A stretch of DNA of 64,000 nucleotides from Thermococcus barossii (GTDB taxonomy: Archaea > Methanobacteriota_B > Thermococci > Thermococcales > Thermococcaceae): assembly GCF_002214465.1 (NCBI RefSeq), contig NZ_CP015101.1, positions 112,502-176,501 of the forward strand. The letters run 5' to 3'. Within the stretch, counting starts at the first letter, position 1. Each line of letters begins with the position of its first letter. Of this stretch, positions 35,472-45,700 are shown in pieces. Under the pieces are notes generated by a model that was given only the letters and a program-made list of their open reading frames with translations, ran no database searches and was not told the origin of the DNA. Both the position numbers and the translations under genes were made by a program.

Positions 35472-35996
35472 TTAGAGATAAACTGCCTCCCTCGCCAGGA
35501 GGTCCTCTATCAAAGCCCTTACCCAGGGCTTCCTCGTTTTTCTTGAGAGGTGGATTATCCCCTCCACGTGAACCCCGTAGCGCTCCTTCATCTCCTCCCT
35601 GCTCATTGGCTCCTTGAAGAGGAACGGCCTCTCTATCGTGAAGGCGTAGCCGTATTCCCTGATGTACTCGCCCAGCCACTTCTTGCCGTTCTCACCATGG
35701 ACTAAAGCCAGACCGCTCGTATCTTTCGTCATCTCCCAGAGCGTATCCAGGTCAGCCCTCATGACCTCACCGACCTCGAAGCCCCCCGCTATGGTGCCCC
35801 TCCTGGTGAGCGTCTGCTCCTCGTGGAGGCCGAGCCTCCTCAGGGTGTCCCTAAGCTCGTAGGGGTTGCCCCTCGCCACGTAGAGGAAAACCATGTCCCC
35901 CTCGCTGAACGCCCTCGCCTTCCTCAGCTCGACCGTTTTCAGTCCGCGGAAGATGAGCTCGGCGTAGACCTGGTGGAGCGCTATCACGTGCTCCAT
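35472..35996 (-). CDS. ASCH-domain-like protein (DUF365 type)
   Basis: A 174-residue protein with an N-terminal ASCH/PUA-like beta-barrel: HQVYAELIFRGLKTVELRKARAFSEGDMVFLY. The family's conserved ElRk motif and a GxxVGEVMRADLD strand are visible. ASCH domains bind RNA, suggesting a link to translation. The ATG at 35996 follows CGGTGAAACC. It lies convergent to ZPR1 and 5 bp from it. Exact family is tentative. Confidence 0.65.
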   Translation of the reverse strand: MEHVIALHQVYAELIFRGLKTVELRKARAFSEGDMVFLYVARGNPYELRDTLRRLGLHEEQTLTRRGTIAGGFEVGEVMRADLDTLWEMTKDTSGLALVHGENGKKWLGEYIREYGYAFTIERPFLFKEPMSREEMKERYGVHVEGIIHLSRKTRKPWVRALIEDLLAREAVYL

Positions 35997-36067
35997 GGTT
36001 TCACCGCGGCAACATTCGGAAGAAATGTTAAAAACCTTAACCCAACAATTAGGATCGGTGGTGGTAA

Positions 36068-36445
36068 GTGAAGGTCTCCGCAAGGGAGGTGGGTGTTTGG
36101 AAGATGGGGTACCTAACGATTGGCTTGATTTTTATGGCTTTAAGCATCTTCTCTTGGGCGTATGGAAGAGATTTTCTCGGGTTTTTCTTTAGCATATCTG
36201 GTTTAACGCTCCTCTGGGAGGCCGACAAAAGGAGGGCAATGGTCGTCTCGGTAGACGGCCGGAACTTCAAGGTGCTCGTCAGGGGCAGGAAGGCTCCCTT
36301 CGAGGTTACCCTGCTGGAAAACGAGAGGGTCTCGTGGAGGGGCACGGTGGAGGACTACGTTGAAGTTGGAGATTTCTCCTTCGATATCGTGGACGGAAAG
36401 CTGAGCATCAAGTTCAATGGAAAAGAAATCGGGAGGCTGGGGTGA
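36068..36445 (+). CDS. Small membrane-anchored protein of unknown function (125 aa)
   Basis: GTG start at 36068, with GGTGGTGGTAA upstream. Two hydrophobic segments (MGYLTIGLIFMALSIFSWAYG and FLGFFFSISGLTLLWE) are followed by a soluble beta-rich C-terminal half (about 60-125). The soluble part faces the cytoplasm by the positive-inside rule. The family is not recognised. The region 36446-36498 after it holds nothing clear. Confidence 0.55.
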   Translation: MKVSAREVGVWKMGYLTIGLIFMALSIFSWAYGRDFLGFFFSISGLTLLWEADKRRAMVVSVDGRNFKVLVRGRKAPFEVTLLENERVSWRGTVEDYVEVGDFSFDIVDGKLSIKFNGKEIGRLG

Positions 36446-36498
36446 TAGGGTCATGATTAACAGCCCTGTGGGCAGATACTAACCGTCGGAAGAAGGGC

Positions 36499-37509
36499 TC
36501 AGTTCCTCCTGAGCCCAAGGGCCGCCTTTATAACGTCACTCACAACACCACTCGCGGTCTCCTTCAGACCCGCTCCGGCCCCTCTGATGACTAACTCCCC
36601 CAAGAGGTCCGTCCTTATCATCGCGGCATTCTCATGGCTTTCAACTGCCAGGGGACTGTTCAGGGGAACTTCCCTCGGCTCAACCGTTACCTTTCCATTC
36701 TCCACTCTCGCGATGAGCCGTACTGTCTTGCCTTTGCCTTTGGCGCGCTCCATCTCGCCGGGCGTTACCTCGACGATGCCCCTGACCTCAGCCTCGTCGA
36801 AGGTAATTGGCCCGAAGGCCAGGCAGTGGAGTATCGTGGCCTTGTATCCCGCGTCGATTCCGAGTACGTCCCCGCCGGGGTCGCGCTCGGCTATGCCCAA
36901 CCCTTGGGCTTTCCTCAGGGCTTCCTCGAATTCAAGTCCCCTTTCCATCTGGCTCAGGATGAAGGTCGTCGTTGCGTTGAGTACCGCCTCGATTCTCTCA
37001 ACGGTATCCCCCTTGAGGCCATCGCGTAGGAGGGTTATTATCGGCGTCCCCGCCATAACGGTGGCCTCGAAGAGGTAGGGCAGGTTTCTTCTTTCAGCTT
37101 CCTCCATGAGTTCGGAGTAGTGGAACGCCAGCGGCGGCTTGTTGCTCGTGACGACGGCCTTGCCGTCCTTCAGTGCCGCCAGATGCCACTCGTGGGCGTT
37201 TCTGTCGTTGGTAACATCAATGACCACCTCAGCATCTATCTCCTTCACGGCCTCTTCAGGCGTGAAGCTGTACACCTCGTAGTCGTTCGTCCAGGCGGAG
37301 AGTTTTCCGAAGGTCTCCTTTACCATAAGGGCCTCTTTGAGGTCTATGCCCTCGGGTAACCACACCACTCCGCTGGTGTCGGCTATGCTGACCACCCTGA
37401 ACTTCAAACCGTACCTCTCGCGGAAGAACGCCTCCTTCTCAAGGAGGACTTCTGCGGTGGCCTTTCCCACGTTGCCAAAACCGAACAGCGAGAGTCTGAT
37501 TCCCTTCAC
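36499..37509 (-). CDS. hom: Homoserine dehydrogenase
   Basis: A 336-residue NAD(P)-dependent enzyme that reduces aspartate semialdehyde to homoserine on the route to threonine and methionine. The Rossmann fold begins LFGFGNVGKATAEVLLEK (about 8-25). The catalytic part contains TSNKPPLAF, YLFEATVMAGTPII, and GIAERDPGGDVLGIDAGYKATIL with the conserved Asp and Lys. There is no ACT domain, as is usual in archaea. The GTG at 37509 has GGTGG upstream. No other threonine genes are nearby in the window. Confidence 0.92.
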   Translation of the reverse strand: MKGIRLSLFGFGNVGKATAEVLLEKEAFFRERYGLKFRVVSIADTSGVVWLPEGIDLKEALMVKETFGKLSAWTNDYEVYSFTPEEAVKEIDAEVVIDVTNDRNAHEWHLAALKDGKAVVTSNKPPLAFHYSELMEEAERRNLPYLFEATVMAGTPIITLLRDGLKGDTVERIEAVLNATTTFILSQMERGLEFEEALRKAQGLGIAERDPGGDVLGIDAGYKATILHCLAFGPITFDEAEVRGIVEVTPGEMERAKGKGKTVRLIARVENGKVTVEPREVPLNSPLAVESHENAAMIRTDLLGELVIRGAGAGLKETASGVVSDVIKAALGLRRN

Positions 37510-37550
37510 GGTAAACCACCGATAAGAAAAGGAGGAAGGACTTAAAGGGC

Positions 37551-38396
37551 TTACTTGTTGAGGATGACCTTTATGATGTCCATGTCCCTGACGATGCCGA
37601 CCAGCTCACCCTCACCCTTGATGACGGGCAGCTGCTCGATGTGGTACTGAACCATCTTCTGGGCGACGTCGTAGATGCTCATGTGGGGCGTTGCAACGAC
37701 CAGCTCGCGGTTCATTATATCCGAAACGGGCCTCTTCGGAAGCTGAAGCTCGGCCTTCTCGAAGAGGAGCGTGGGGTTGCTCTCCAGTATCCAGTCCTCC
37801 TCGCTCGAAGCGGCCAGGGCGGTCTGTTTCATGACCCTTACGACCTCGCTGTCCTTCAGGAGGTCGGTCTCATCGACCATTCCCACGAGGTTGCCCTCGT
37901 CGTCGATGACCGGAATCGCCATCGCGTTGCACAGGAGGAGAGCCTTGAGAGCGGCCTTGAGAGGCGTTCCGTGCCAGACGACGCCGACGTTCTTCTGATA
38001 ATACCTCTCGATGGTGACATCCTTCAGCTTCTCGTTCTTCGCCAGATAGCGCCTCACAATATCCCCTACCGTGAGGATGCCCAGAACCCTCTTCTCATCG
38101 TCAACAACAACCACGCGCCTGTAATCCATCTCAAGCATGGCCCTAACGGCCTTCTTCAGGTCATCGTTTGGTTTGACGGTGGGGACGTCCCTCTTAACGA
38201 GCATTGCAAGCTGCTCCTCATCGGGGTGGAGCAGAACGCGCTTTATGCTTATTATTCCTACGAGAGCCTTTGTGTTCTTGTTGATAACCGGGAATGACCT
38301 TACTTTGTACTTCCTGAAGAGGCTGAGGGCGTACTCCCTCGTTGCCGGGAGCTCTATCACTACTGGGTCTGGAGTCATCAGAGTCTTCACGCGCAT
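37551..38396 (-). CDS. Protein with four CBS domains
   Basis: The ATG at 38396 follows GGTGGTGAAG and gives 281 residues. Four CBS repeats are seen, beginning KTLMTPDPVVI, VKRDVPTVKPNDDLKK, NVGVVWHGTPLKAALK and ISDIMNRELVVATPHMSIYD. Each repeat ends in a VGIV/LGIL-type motif. CBS pairs (Bateman modules) bind adenosine nucleotides and regulate partner proteins. The partner is unknown. TATA-like CTTAAAATAGG lies about 45 bp upstream. Confidence 0.88.
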   Translation of the reverse strand: MRVKTLMTPDPVVIELPATREYALSLFRKYKVRSFPVINKNTKALVGIISIKRVLLHPDEEQLAMLVKRDVPTVKPNDDLKKAVRAMLEMDYRRVVVVDDEKRVLGILTVGDIVRRYLAKNEKLKDVTIERYYQKNVGVVWHGTPLKAALKALLLCNAMAIPVIDDEGNLVGMVDETDLLKDSEVVRVMKQTALAASSEEDWILESNPTLLFEKAELQLPKRPVSDIMNRELVVATPHMSIYDVAQKMVQYHIEQLPVIKGEGELVGIVRDMDIIKVILNK

Positions 38397-38477
38397 TTTC
38401 TTCACCACCGCTTTAACCTAAAGCGCTCTTCTCCTATTTTAAGGTTTTCATTCAAAAATTGACAAAAAGGTAGAAAG

Positions 38478-39683
38478 TCACCCGAGAACCGCCAGGAAAA
38501 CTCCAGCGGCCACAGCGGTTCCTATAACTCCCGCGACGTTCGGTCCCATCGCGTGCATGAGAATGAAGTTCCCTGGATCTTCCTCGCTGGCCATCCTCTG
38601 GACGACCCTCGCCGACATCGGAACCGCTGAAACACCCGCTGCGCCTATCATCGGGTTTATCCTTCCGCCGGAGAGCTTCATCATGAGCTTTCCGAAGAGC
38701 ACTCCTCCCGCTGTTGCGCTGGCGAAGGCCACTATGCCGAGCCCCAGTATCATCAGGGTCTCCTGGGTGAGGAAGCTCCCGGCACGCATCGTCGAACCGA
38801 CGCCTAGGCCGAGGAATATGGTGACTATGTTCATCAGCTCCTCCTGGGCGGCCTTGCTGAGCCTCTCGACGACACCGCTCTCCCTGAATAGGTTGCCTAT
38901 CATGAGCATTCCGACCAGCGGGGCCGCACTTGGAACAAGGAGACCGATGACGATCATGCTGATTATCGGGAATATTATCTTCTCCCTCTTTGACACAGGT
39001 CTGAGCTGCTCCATTCTGATTCTTCTCTCCTCCTTGCTGGTGAGAGCCCTTATGATTGGCGGCTGAATCAGCGGGACCAGGCTCATATAGGAATAAGCCG
39101 CAACCGCAGTGGCTCCAAGTATCTCCGGCGCGAGCTTTGTCGTGAGGTATATCGTCGTCGGCCCGTCGGCGCCGCCGATGATTCCTATCGAAGCAGCCTG
39201 GTGGAGGTTGAAGCCGAGGGCGAGGGCGGTGAGCATCGCTATGAACACACCTATCTGCGCCGCCGCGCCCATGAGCGCTGTCTTCGGGTCCGCTATCATC
39301 GGCCCGAAGTCCGTCATCGCTCCAAGACCGAAGAATATCAGGAGCGGGACGATTTCCGTTCTTATGAGGGTGTAATAGATGATATCGAAGATTCCGGGCG
39401 GTCCGTACTGCTGGTTGAGGTAGCTCATCGTTGCGAATATGTTGTCCGCTATGTGCTCCGGGAGGTTGGGGGCTATGGGCCAGTTGGCCAGGTGTCCGAG
39501 GGGTATGTTCACCAGCACGGCGCTTATGCCTATCGGAAGGAGCAGCAGTGGCTCCATTTCGTACCTTATGGCCAGGTAGACCAGCGTGAGGCCCACTATT
39601 ATCATTATCACGTTGCCCGCGGTGAGGTTCAGCAGTCCCATTCCCTGGAAGAACGTTATTATTGATTCCACCAGTCCAGCCAT
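38478..39683 (-). CDS. Sodium-pumping decarboxylase beta subunit
   Basis: The membrane subunit of the methylmalonyl-CoA/oxaloacetate decarboxylase complex, which couples decarboxylation of biotin-bound CO2 to Na+ export. It has 401 residues and about 9-11 hydrophobic segments. The conserved GIIGGADGPTTIYLT holds Asp173, equivalent to the essential Asp203 of the Klebsiella OadB. NPMIGAAGVSAVPMSARV is the second conserved block. It is the last gene of the operon, 6 bp after the biotin protein. Confidence 0.92.
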   Translation of the reverse strand: MAGLVESIITFFQGMGLLNLTAGNVIMIIVGLTLVYLAIRYEMEPLLLLPIGISAVLVNIPLGHLANWPIAPNLPEHIADNIFATMSYLNQQYGPPGIFDIIYYTLIRTEIVPLLIFFGLGAMTDFGPMIADPKTALMGAAAQIGVFIAMLTALALGFNLHQAASIGIIGGADGPTTIYLTTKLAPEILGATAVAAYSYMSLVPLIQPPIIRALTSKEERRIRMEQLRPVSKREKIIFPIISMIVIGLLVPSAAPLVGMLMIGNLFRESGVVERLSKAAQEELMNIVTIFLGLGVGSTMRAGSFLTQETLMILGLGIVAFASATAGGVLFGKLMMKLSGGRINPMIGAAGVSAVPMSARVVQRMASEEDPGNFILMHAMGPNVAGVIGTAVAAGVFLAVLG

Positions 39684-39689
39684 CGCTCC

Positions 39690-40148
39690 TCACCCGAGTT
39701 CTATTAGTGCTTGTCCGGTGTCGACGGTGTCGCCTTCTTTGACGAGGATTTTCTTGACCACTCCATCCTTTGGTGCTGGAATCTCATTCTCCATTTTCAT
39801 TGCTTCGAGGATGAGTAATCCCTGGCCGGTCTTGACCTGTTCGCCTTCCTTAACGAGTATTCTCAAAATCTTACCCGGCATTGGGGCGGTGACAACACCC
39901 TCTCCAGCAGGAGCTGGAGTCGGAGCCGCAGGGGCAACCGGAGCCGGAGCGGGGGCGGCCGTGGGAGCGGGAACGCTCGGGGCACTCGCGGCGGGAACCG
40001 CGCTCAGGGCACCCACGTCGATTCCAAGGCCCTTCGCCTCAACGGTGTACTCTTTGTCCTCAAAGGCAACCTTAAAGCGGCCCATCCCAAGCTCCTCAAC
40101 CTCAACCTCGTACTCAACACCATCAACGATGACCTTGACCTTCGCCAT
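39690..40148 (-). CDS. Biotin carrier subunit of the decarboxylase
   Basis: A 152-residue soluble subunit. An N-terminal beta domain (about 1-45) joins a Pro/Ala-rich linker (about 50-82) and a biotinyl domain with LLILEAMKMENEIP, where Lys118 carries biotin. It moves CO2 from the alpha carboxyltransferase to the membrane pump. GGGGAAGTGGTGAAG lies before the ATG; the preceding gene's stop is 2 bp upstream. A biotin-protein ligase is needed in trans. Confidence 0.9.
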   Translation of the reverse strand: MAKVKVIVDGVEYEVEVEELGMGRFKVAFEDKEYTVEAKGLGIDVGALSAVPAASAPSVPAPTAAPAPAPVAPAAPTPAPAGEGVVTAPMPGKILRILVKEGEQVKTGQGLLILEAMKMENEIPAPKDGVVKKILVKEGDTVDTGQALIELG

Positions 40149-40150
40149 CT

Positions 40151-40531
40151 TCACCACTTCCCCATTTCGTAGTTGAAGTCCTCAACCTCTTCCATCTGGC
40201 TCTGGACGCCGTAGAGGCGCCAGGCATCGGAAACTTTCCTCTTGAACGGCAACGGTCTGAGCTGTGAAGCCTTCTCCGCGGTGTATGCCAGCACCGCGGC
40301 CGTTATGACCGCGAGGTCCCTCGGCGGTATGGCGGGCTTTTCTTCGCTCTCTGCCTCGGAGGGTGGAACGGGGACTGGGGAAGGGGCTTTCCCCTCCCTT
40401 TCCACCAGCCTTCTCTCTGTCCAGCCAACGGCGTAGAGAACGACCGCCAGTATGCTGAGCACCATGAAGACTATCGTCACTCCCAGCACCGTCAGGTTCA
40501 GGCCCTCCATGAACTCGCTCATCACAACCAT
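40151..40531 (-). CDS. OadG-like gamma/delta subunit
   Basis: A 126-residue protein with one N-terminal membrane helix (LTVLGVTIVFMVLSILAVVLYAVGW) and an Ala/Pro/Glu-rich linker. The C-terminus, TAEKASQLRPLPFKRKVSDAWRLYG, is the layout of sodium-pumping decarboxylase OadG/MmdD proteins, which stabilise the complex. GAGGTGTTAGC precedes the ATG. It lies between the alpha-subunit gene (9 bp) and the biotin protein. Confidence 0.85.
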   Translation of the reverse strand: MVVMSEFMEGLNLTVLGVTIVFMVLSILAVVLYAVGWTERRLVEREGKAPSPVPVPPSEAESEEKPAIPPRDLAVITAAVLAYTAEKASQLRPLPFKRKVSDAWRLYGVQSQMEEVEDFNYEMGKW

Positions 40532-40540
40532 GCTAACACC

Positions 40541-42109
40541 TCACAGTGGTATGTTGCCGTGCTTCTTGGGCGGCAGCTTAACACGCTTGCTCTCCATGGC
40601 CTCCAGGGCGAGGATTATCTTTGCCCTCGTCTCTGCCGGGTCTATGACGTCGTCTATGTATCCCCTCGCGGCGGCGACGTACGGGTTGGCGAACCTCTCG
40701 CGGTACTCGGCTATCTTCTGCTGGCGAACCTCTTCCGGGTTCTCAGCCTGAGCTATCTCCTTCCTGAAAATTATGTTTGCAGCTCCTTCGGGACCCATAA
40801 CCGCAATCTCCGCTGTGGGCCAGGCGAAGACGAAGTCGGCACCCAGGTGCTTGCTTCCCATCGCGAGATAGGCACCTCCGTAGGCCTTCCGGAGGATGAC
40901 GGTAACGAGCGGAACTGTGGCTTCCGAGTAGGCGTAGAGAACCTTTGCACCGTGTCTTATGATTCCGCCGTACTCCTGCTGGGTTCCCGGGAGATAGCCC
41001 GGAACGTCCACGAGGGTAACGATGGGTATGTTGAAGGCATCGCAGGTTCTGACAAATCTCGCTATCTTGTCGCTTGAGTCTATGTCAAGAACGCCCGCGA
41101 AGTGTATCGGGTTGTTGGCGACTATGCCGACGGTCTGGCCGTTCATTCTGCCGAAGCCCACCACGGCGTTGGGGGCGAAGTACGGGAGTATCTCAAGGAA
41201 GTCCGGGTTGCCGTTCTCGTCCCTGTCAACTATCTCGTAGATGACCTGCCTGACGTCGTAGCCCTTGTTCGGGTCGTCCGGGACGATGGAGTAAAGGCTT
41301 TCCGTCTTCCTGAAGGGCAGGTCGGTGGTCTTGACGCGCGGCGGCTTCTCCATGTTGTTTGACGGCAGATAGCTCATGAGCCTCCTTATGAGAGCCAGAA
41401 CCTCTTCGTCGCTCTTGCCAACTAAGTGGGCCTGCCCGCTCCTCTGGGCGTGAACCATCGCGCCACCGAGCTGAACCGGTGTAACCTCGACGCCTGTCAC
41501 AGCTTTAACGACCTGCGGGCCTGTGATGAACATGAAGCTTGCCGGGTTGTCCACCATGAGGATGAAGTCACCTATTGCCGGGCTGTACACCGCACCACCG
41601 GCACAGGGGCCCATAATGGCTGTAATCTGCGGCACAACACCGCTGAGAATCGTGTTCATCTTGAAAATCTCGCCGTAGCCCTTGAGGGAATCGACGCCTT
41701 CCTGAATCCTGGCTCCACCCGAGTCGTTGAGGCCTATGATTGGCGCTCCAGCTTCGAGTGCCAGCTCCATTACGCGCTTTATCTTGGCCGCGTGCATCTC
41801 ACCGAGGGAACCGCCCATGACCGTGAAGTCCTGGGCAAACACGAAGACGAGCCTTCCATCGATGGTACCGTAGCCGGTGATGACGCCGTCGGCGGGCAGT
41901 TCCTTCTTGTCCATGCCGAACTCGGTACCGCGGTGCTTCACGAACATTCCGATTTCCACGAAGCTTCCGGGGTCCAGGAGCTTTTCAATTCTCTCGCGAG
42001 CCGTTAGCTTTCCCTTAGCGTGCTGTTTTTCGACGGCCTTTTCGCCGCCCATCTCAAGAATCTTCTTCTTTCTCTCATACAGTTCGTTAACCTTCTCTTC
42101 CATGCTCAT
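40541..42109 (-). CDS. mmdA: Methylmalonyl-CoA decarboxylase alpha subunit (carboxyltransferase)
   Basis: A 522-residue crotonase-fold carboxyltransferase. It has the signatures GFARINGQTVGIVANNP-like (seen as GFGRMNGQTVGIVANNP) and oxyanion glycines in NDSGGARIQEG and GPCAGGAVYSPA. It passes CO2 from methylmalonyl-CoA (or a related acyl-CoA) to biotin. It leads a four-gene operon (alpha, OadG, biotin, beta). The ATG at 42109 or an ATG two codons later is the start; CTTTTAAAC upstream is a TATA candidate. Acetyl- or propionyl-CoA carboxylase activity in the reverse direction is an alternative. Confidence 0.9.
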   Translation of the reverse strand: MSMEEKVNELYERKKKILEMGGEKAVEKQHAKGKLTARERIEKLLDPGSFVEIGMFVKHRGTEFGMDKKELPADGVITGYGTIDGRLVFVFAQDFTVMGGSLGEMHAAKIKRVMELALEAGAPIIGLNDSGGARIQEGVDSLKGYGEIFKMNTILSGVVPQITAIMGPCAGGAVYSPAIGDFILMVDNPASFMFITGPQVVKAVTGVEVTPVQLGGAMVHAQRSGQAHLVGKSDEEVLALIRRLMSYLPSNNMEKPPRVKTTDLPFRKTESLYSIVPDDPNKGYDVRQVIYEIVDRDENGNPDFLEILPYFAPNAVVGFGRMNGQTVGIVANNPIHFAGVLDIDSSDKIARFVRTCDAFNIPIVTLVDVPGYLPGTQQEYGGIIRHGAKVLYAYSEATVPLVTVILRKAYGGAYLAMGSKHLGADFVFAWPTAEIAVMGPEGAANIIFRKEIAQAENPEEVRQQKIAEYRERFANPYVAAARGYIDDVIDPAETRAKIILALEAMESKRVKLPPKKHGNIPL

Positions 42110-42207
42110 GAGAACTCCCCCTGACCGCTGAGAGTGTCGCCTACTTGTAGTTTGTAAAGTTTAAAAGAGTTTTTATCGGCCCTCAAATCATGAAAAGAAA
42201 AGGGGAT

Positions 42208-42639
42208 TCAGAGGTGCTGAATCGGTGTTTCGGCACCACAGGCCTCGCACTTGAGGAAATGGAAGCGGCCGCGCTTGATAATTTTCGTATCCGGGCTTCC
42301 ACAGACCGGACAGATGACGTAGTCCTTGAGGTACTTCTTCATCTTGTTGGCTATCAGGTAAGGTGTGAAGCGTCCCTGCAGTATGACGCGCCTTCCTTCG
42401 AGTGTTCCGGCCGTTGCCACCTCACGCAGGATGAACTTGAGCAGGTGGTTCGGGTCGCGGTTCATGGCCTCGGCTATGTCCACGAAGTTCTCGATTATAG
42501 TCCTGTTTCCGGCTATCGTGACCACCGCAGCGGGAACCTCGAAACGGGATGTGTGATGCTTGACGTTCTCGGGGAGCTCCTCGTAAGCCTTATCGAGTAA
42601 GCCTTCGAAATCGTAAAAGTCAACCTTCTTCTCGCTCAC
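42208..42639 (-). CDS. Translation initiation factor aIF2 beta subunit
   Basis: The 143-residue beta subunit of the trimeric factor that brings initiator tRNA to the ribosome. It has an N-terminal helix ([19 protein letters not shown]), an alpha/beta core ([14 protein letters not shown]) and a zinc ribbon CPVCGSPDT...CEACG. The GTG at 42639 sits five bases after GGAGGTG, and this start matches the family length (about 140); an ATG at 42654 is too close to its own site. It has its own promoter. Confidence 0.93.
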   Translation of the reverse strand: MSEKKVDFYDFEGLLDKAYEELPENVKHHTSRFEVPAAVVTIAGNRTIIENFVDIAEAMNRDPNHLLKFILREVATAGTLEGRRVILQGRFTPYLIANKMKKYLKDYVICPVCGSPDTKIIKRGRFHFLKCEACGAETPIQHL

Positions 42640-42671
42640 TTTCCTCACCTCCATCTTAACTATCGGGAGAC

Positions 42672-42680
42672 GTTTATAAC
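42672..42680 (-). promoter_or_regulatory. TATA box and BRE of aIF2 beta
   Basis: AAAAGGTTATAAAC on the minus strand gives BRE plus TATA, about 33 bp upstream of the GTG, so the gene is transcribed apart from mcm. Confidence 0.6.
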
Positions 42681-42706
42681 CTTTTGGCGTGGATAAATGG
42701 TGAGAA

Positions 42707-45700
42707 TCAGAGCACGCGGTAGAAGCCCGCGCGCGGCTCGTATATCCTCGCGTCCCTCTTAAGGTCGTTGAGGAGCTTCTTTATCTCGTTCTCCGAGCCG
42801 AGGCCGGCCTGCTTCGCGGCCTCGATTATCCTGTCCTCCGGGGCTCCAAACTCTCCCTCGCTCTCCAGGCTCTTTATGATGTCCACCATCCTGTCGATCT
42901 TGTTTATCTTCTTGGAGCTCTTGCCGACCTCCAGTATGGAGACGTCCAGCGTTCCCTCCTCGTCAACGGCTATCTTCCTTATCATGTCCTCGATTATCGC
43001 TATCGCAGCTTTAGCATCTTCCCTCGTGACCGTCTCGCTGAGGCGCATCCTTGCGTGGGCCTCGCTGAGCCTTATCAGGGCCTCCAACTGCCTTGCGGTT
43101 ATTGGAATCGGCTGCACGCCGTCCTCCTCGCCCGGGCGCTTGAAGCCCTTCCTCATCCTGACGTAGTAGCGCTTTATCTCCTCCATCGCTTCCCTGCTCA
43201 GCACGGGATGGACGTTCTTCCTGGCGTAGGCTATGTACTTCTTGAGCAGGTCGTAGGGTATCTTGGGCGTTACGGCCTCGGCCTCCCCGCGGCGGACCTT
43301 GAGGATGTGCTCCGCTATGCTCGCGTCGACCTTCTCGTCGGGCTCGTCGAGGAGCAGGAAGATAAGGTCGAAACGGCTGAGCAGGGTCGGTGGAAGGTCG
43401 AGCTGCTCGGGTAGGGACTTATGGCGATTGAAGCGGCCGTACTTTGGATTTGCGGCCGCTATGACGGTTGTCCTCGCGTTCAGGGTGGCGGTGATTCCGG
43501 CTTTGGAGATGCTTATTGTCTGCTGCTCTAGTGCCTCGTGTATCGCGCTCCTGTCGCGGTCGCTCATCTTGTCGAACTCGTCAATTAGGGCAAATCCGCC
43601 ATCTGCCAGAACGAGAACACCCGCTTCGAGAACCCAAGACCCCGTGAACTCGTCCCGGACTGCTGCGGCCGTAAGGCCCGCTGCCGAACTACTCTTCCCA
43701 CTCGTGTAGATTGCCCTTGGAGCGAGGTTGGCGACATAACGGAGGATCTGGCTGTTGTGGACGAAGATGTCGTTGGCTATGAAGTTGTGGTGCTCGGGAA
43801 CCTGGAGATCATAAACCCAGGGATGCTCTGGGTTGTACTCTTCGATTTCAACGACCCTGTCCCAGAAGATGTCCGAGCTGGCTAAGAGTTCAAGAACTTT
43901 TAACTCTTCGGACTCCGATAAGCGTCGTTTAAGGGCTTCTATTACTATTTTGAGCTTCTCTCTGCTGGGCAGTCTATCACCGCGCTCGTAGTGCATATAA
44001 GTTGAGCGGTTAATTCCCATCTGTTTCTGGGTCAATCCTGCCTCACTCCGAAGCTTCCTCAGAAGCTTGCCAACTCCGGGAACAATGTCCACGTTGGTGT
44101 TTGGCTTTATGCCCTGGGTAACCTGTTCAAGAATTTTGTGTTTCCTCGACACTTCTAACCCAATGAGTTCCTTAAATCTCACGGCATCTTCTCCAGTAAT
44201 GAATAGGCGGTAATACTTTCTGGCGGTTTTCATTCTCCCGTTTGTTGCACGGGATCTGGTTTCGTGGAGCTGGGATTTTATGCCAAACCTGAGGAGCAGA
44301 TGCTGAACGCCTTTAAGAAGCTCTTCTGAGGCAGAAACAACGGTGATCTTTGGTCTTTTTCGGTCCACTGTGGCTTCGGCGTCGAAGTGTCCTCTAAGGA
44401 ACGCTCTAACATCCTCCAGTCTTGCTCCGAACAGCTGGGGGGGTACTTTTTTCTCTGATGAATTCTGTGCGATACCGAGCCACTTCATGAGTTGGTAGAG
44501 TTCTATTCCGCTCGCATAGACTTCCTTGGCGGTTTTTCCTTTGTGAGAATCTCTAATGGTTGGATTTAATCCGAGCTTTTTGAAGTACTCGTAGACCTTT
44601 TCGATAAGCCTGTCGTCGTTGTTCGTGAAATACACAGTTGCACTACTTCCTCTTTTCTGGGTGTACCCCTCTCCTGTCAGGAGCCCAATCACGTACCAGA
44701 ACTCCTCATCGGCAAACTCTGGAAGCTTTAATCTGCTCTTTGCAGTTTTGGGCTTTTCAATGGGTACCTCTGAAAGCTTTACGGGCCTACCATCAACTGG
44801 AATAGTCCTTGGGACCGCAATGAAATAGCCTTCTTTAAGCTCCGCTGCCCTTCTCGTCCTGAACTGCCCGTCCTCGAAGGTGAAAAACGGATGGGTGGGT
44901 GTTGCCCTTATCTCCCTTCCACTTGCCGTCCTTATGCGGTACATCTTCCTAGGGGCAGTTCTCTTCCAGGCGATGTTGGCTCTAACCTTTCTGACCTTCA
45001 GTGTTTTAGCGTCGAGAGCGTACAGCTCAAGGTCTATTGGAGCGTAGAAGCCGTCATCCACTTTTCCGAGCGTGCCCATTGAGTTAGCCTTCTCGACGGC
45101 CTCCTCGACTACATCTCCAATCTCCCTCAGGCTCCCATCAGCGAGTATAACCTTTGTGTGGTAGTCCACACATTTTGCAACACCAGGATCTCCGACCAGC
45201 AGAACGTGGCTCTCCCCCCTTAGCTTCGTCCCGTCCGGCAGGGTTCTCTGCACGCCGCCGAAGAGAGCGAGCGCTATGCCCTTCTTGACGGTCTTGTGCC
45301 CCCATATTGCAGGTGCTATTGAGTCAACTATCGCATCGACGATGTCCTTTCTCTTTGCCAGCTCCCGTATCTTCTGCTCGTCCTCCGGTGAGATCTCAAG
45401 CTCCTCTATCTCCTTGCTGAGCTGTTCGATGTGGTTTACCTCCAGAACCTTCTTGAATATCGGCCTCTTGTCCTTCTGCTCAAGGATGACGCGCAGGATT
45501 CCGGTGACGAGAACCCTGTCGCCCGGCAGGGCCGTGTCCACGAGGTCATCGAGCAGGATCGCATCGACGAAGCGCGGCATCTGGCCTCCTTTAAGGCTCT
45601 CGGGTCTGTCCTGAAGGCGGAAGCTCTGGAAGTTGATAAACCTGCTCTTCTCGACGTCGAGGTCAACGTTTCTGGAGCCGCAGGCGTCACACTTGCTCGG

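Noticed and set aside
38452-39693. Alternative minus-strand frame over the decarboxylase beta subunit (413 codons)
   Set aside because: It is in another frame of the oadB-type gene and encodes a polar, Arg/His/Pro-rich sequence of shadow type; the 38478-39683 frame has the membrane segments and conserved Asp173.
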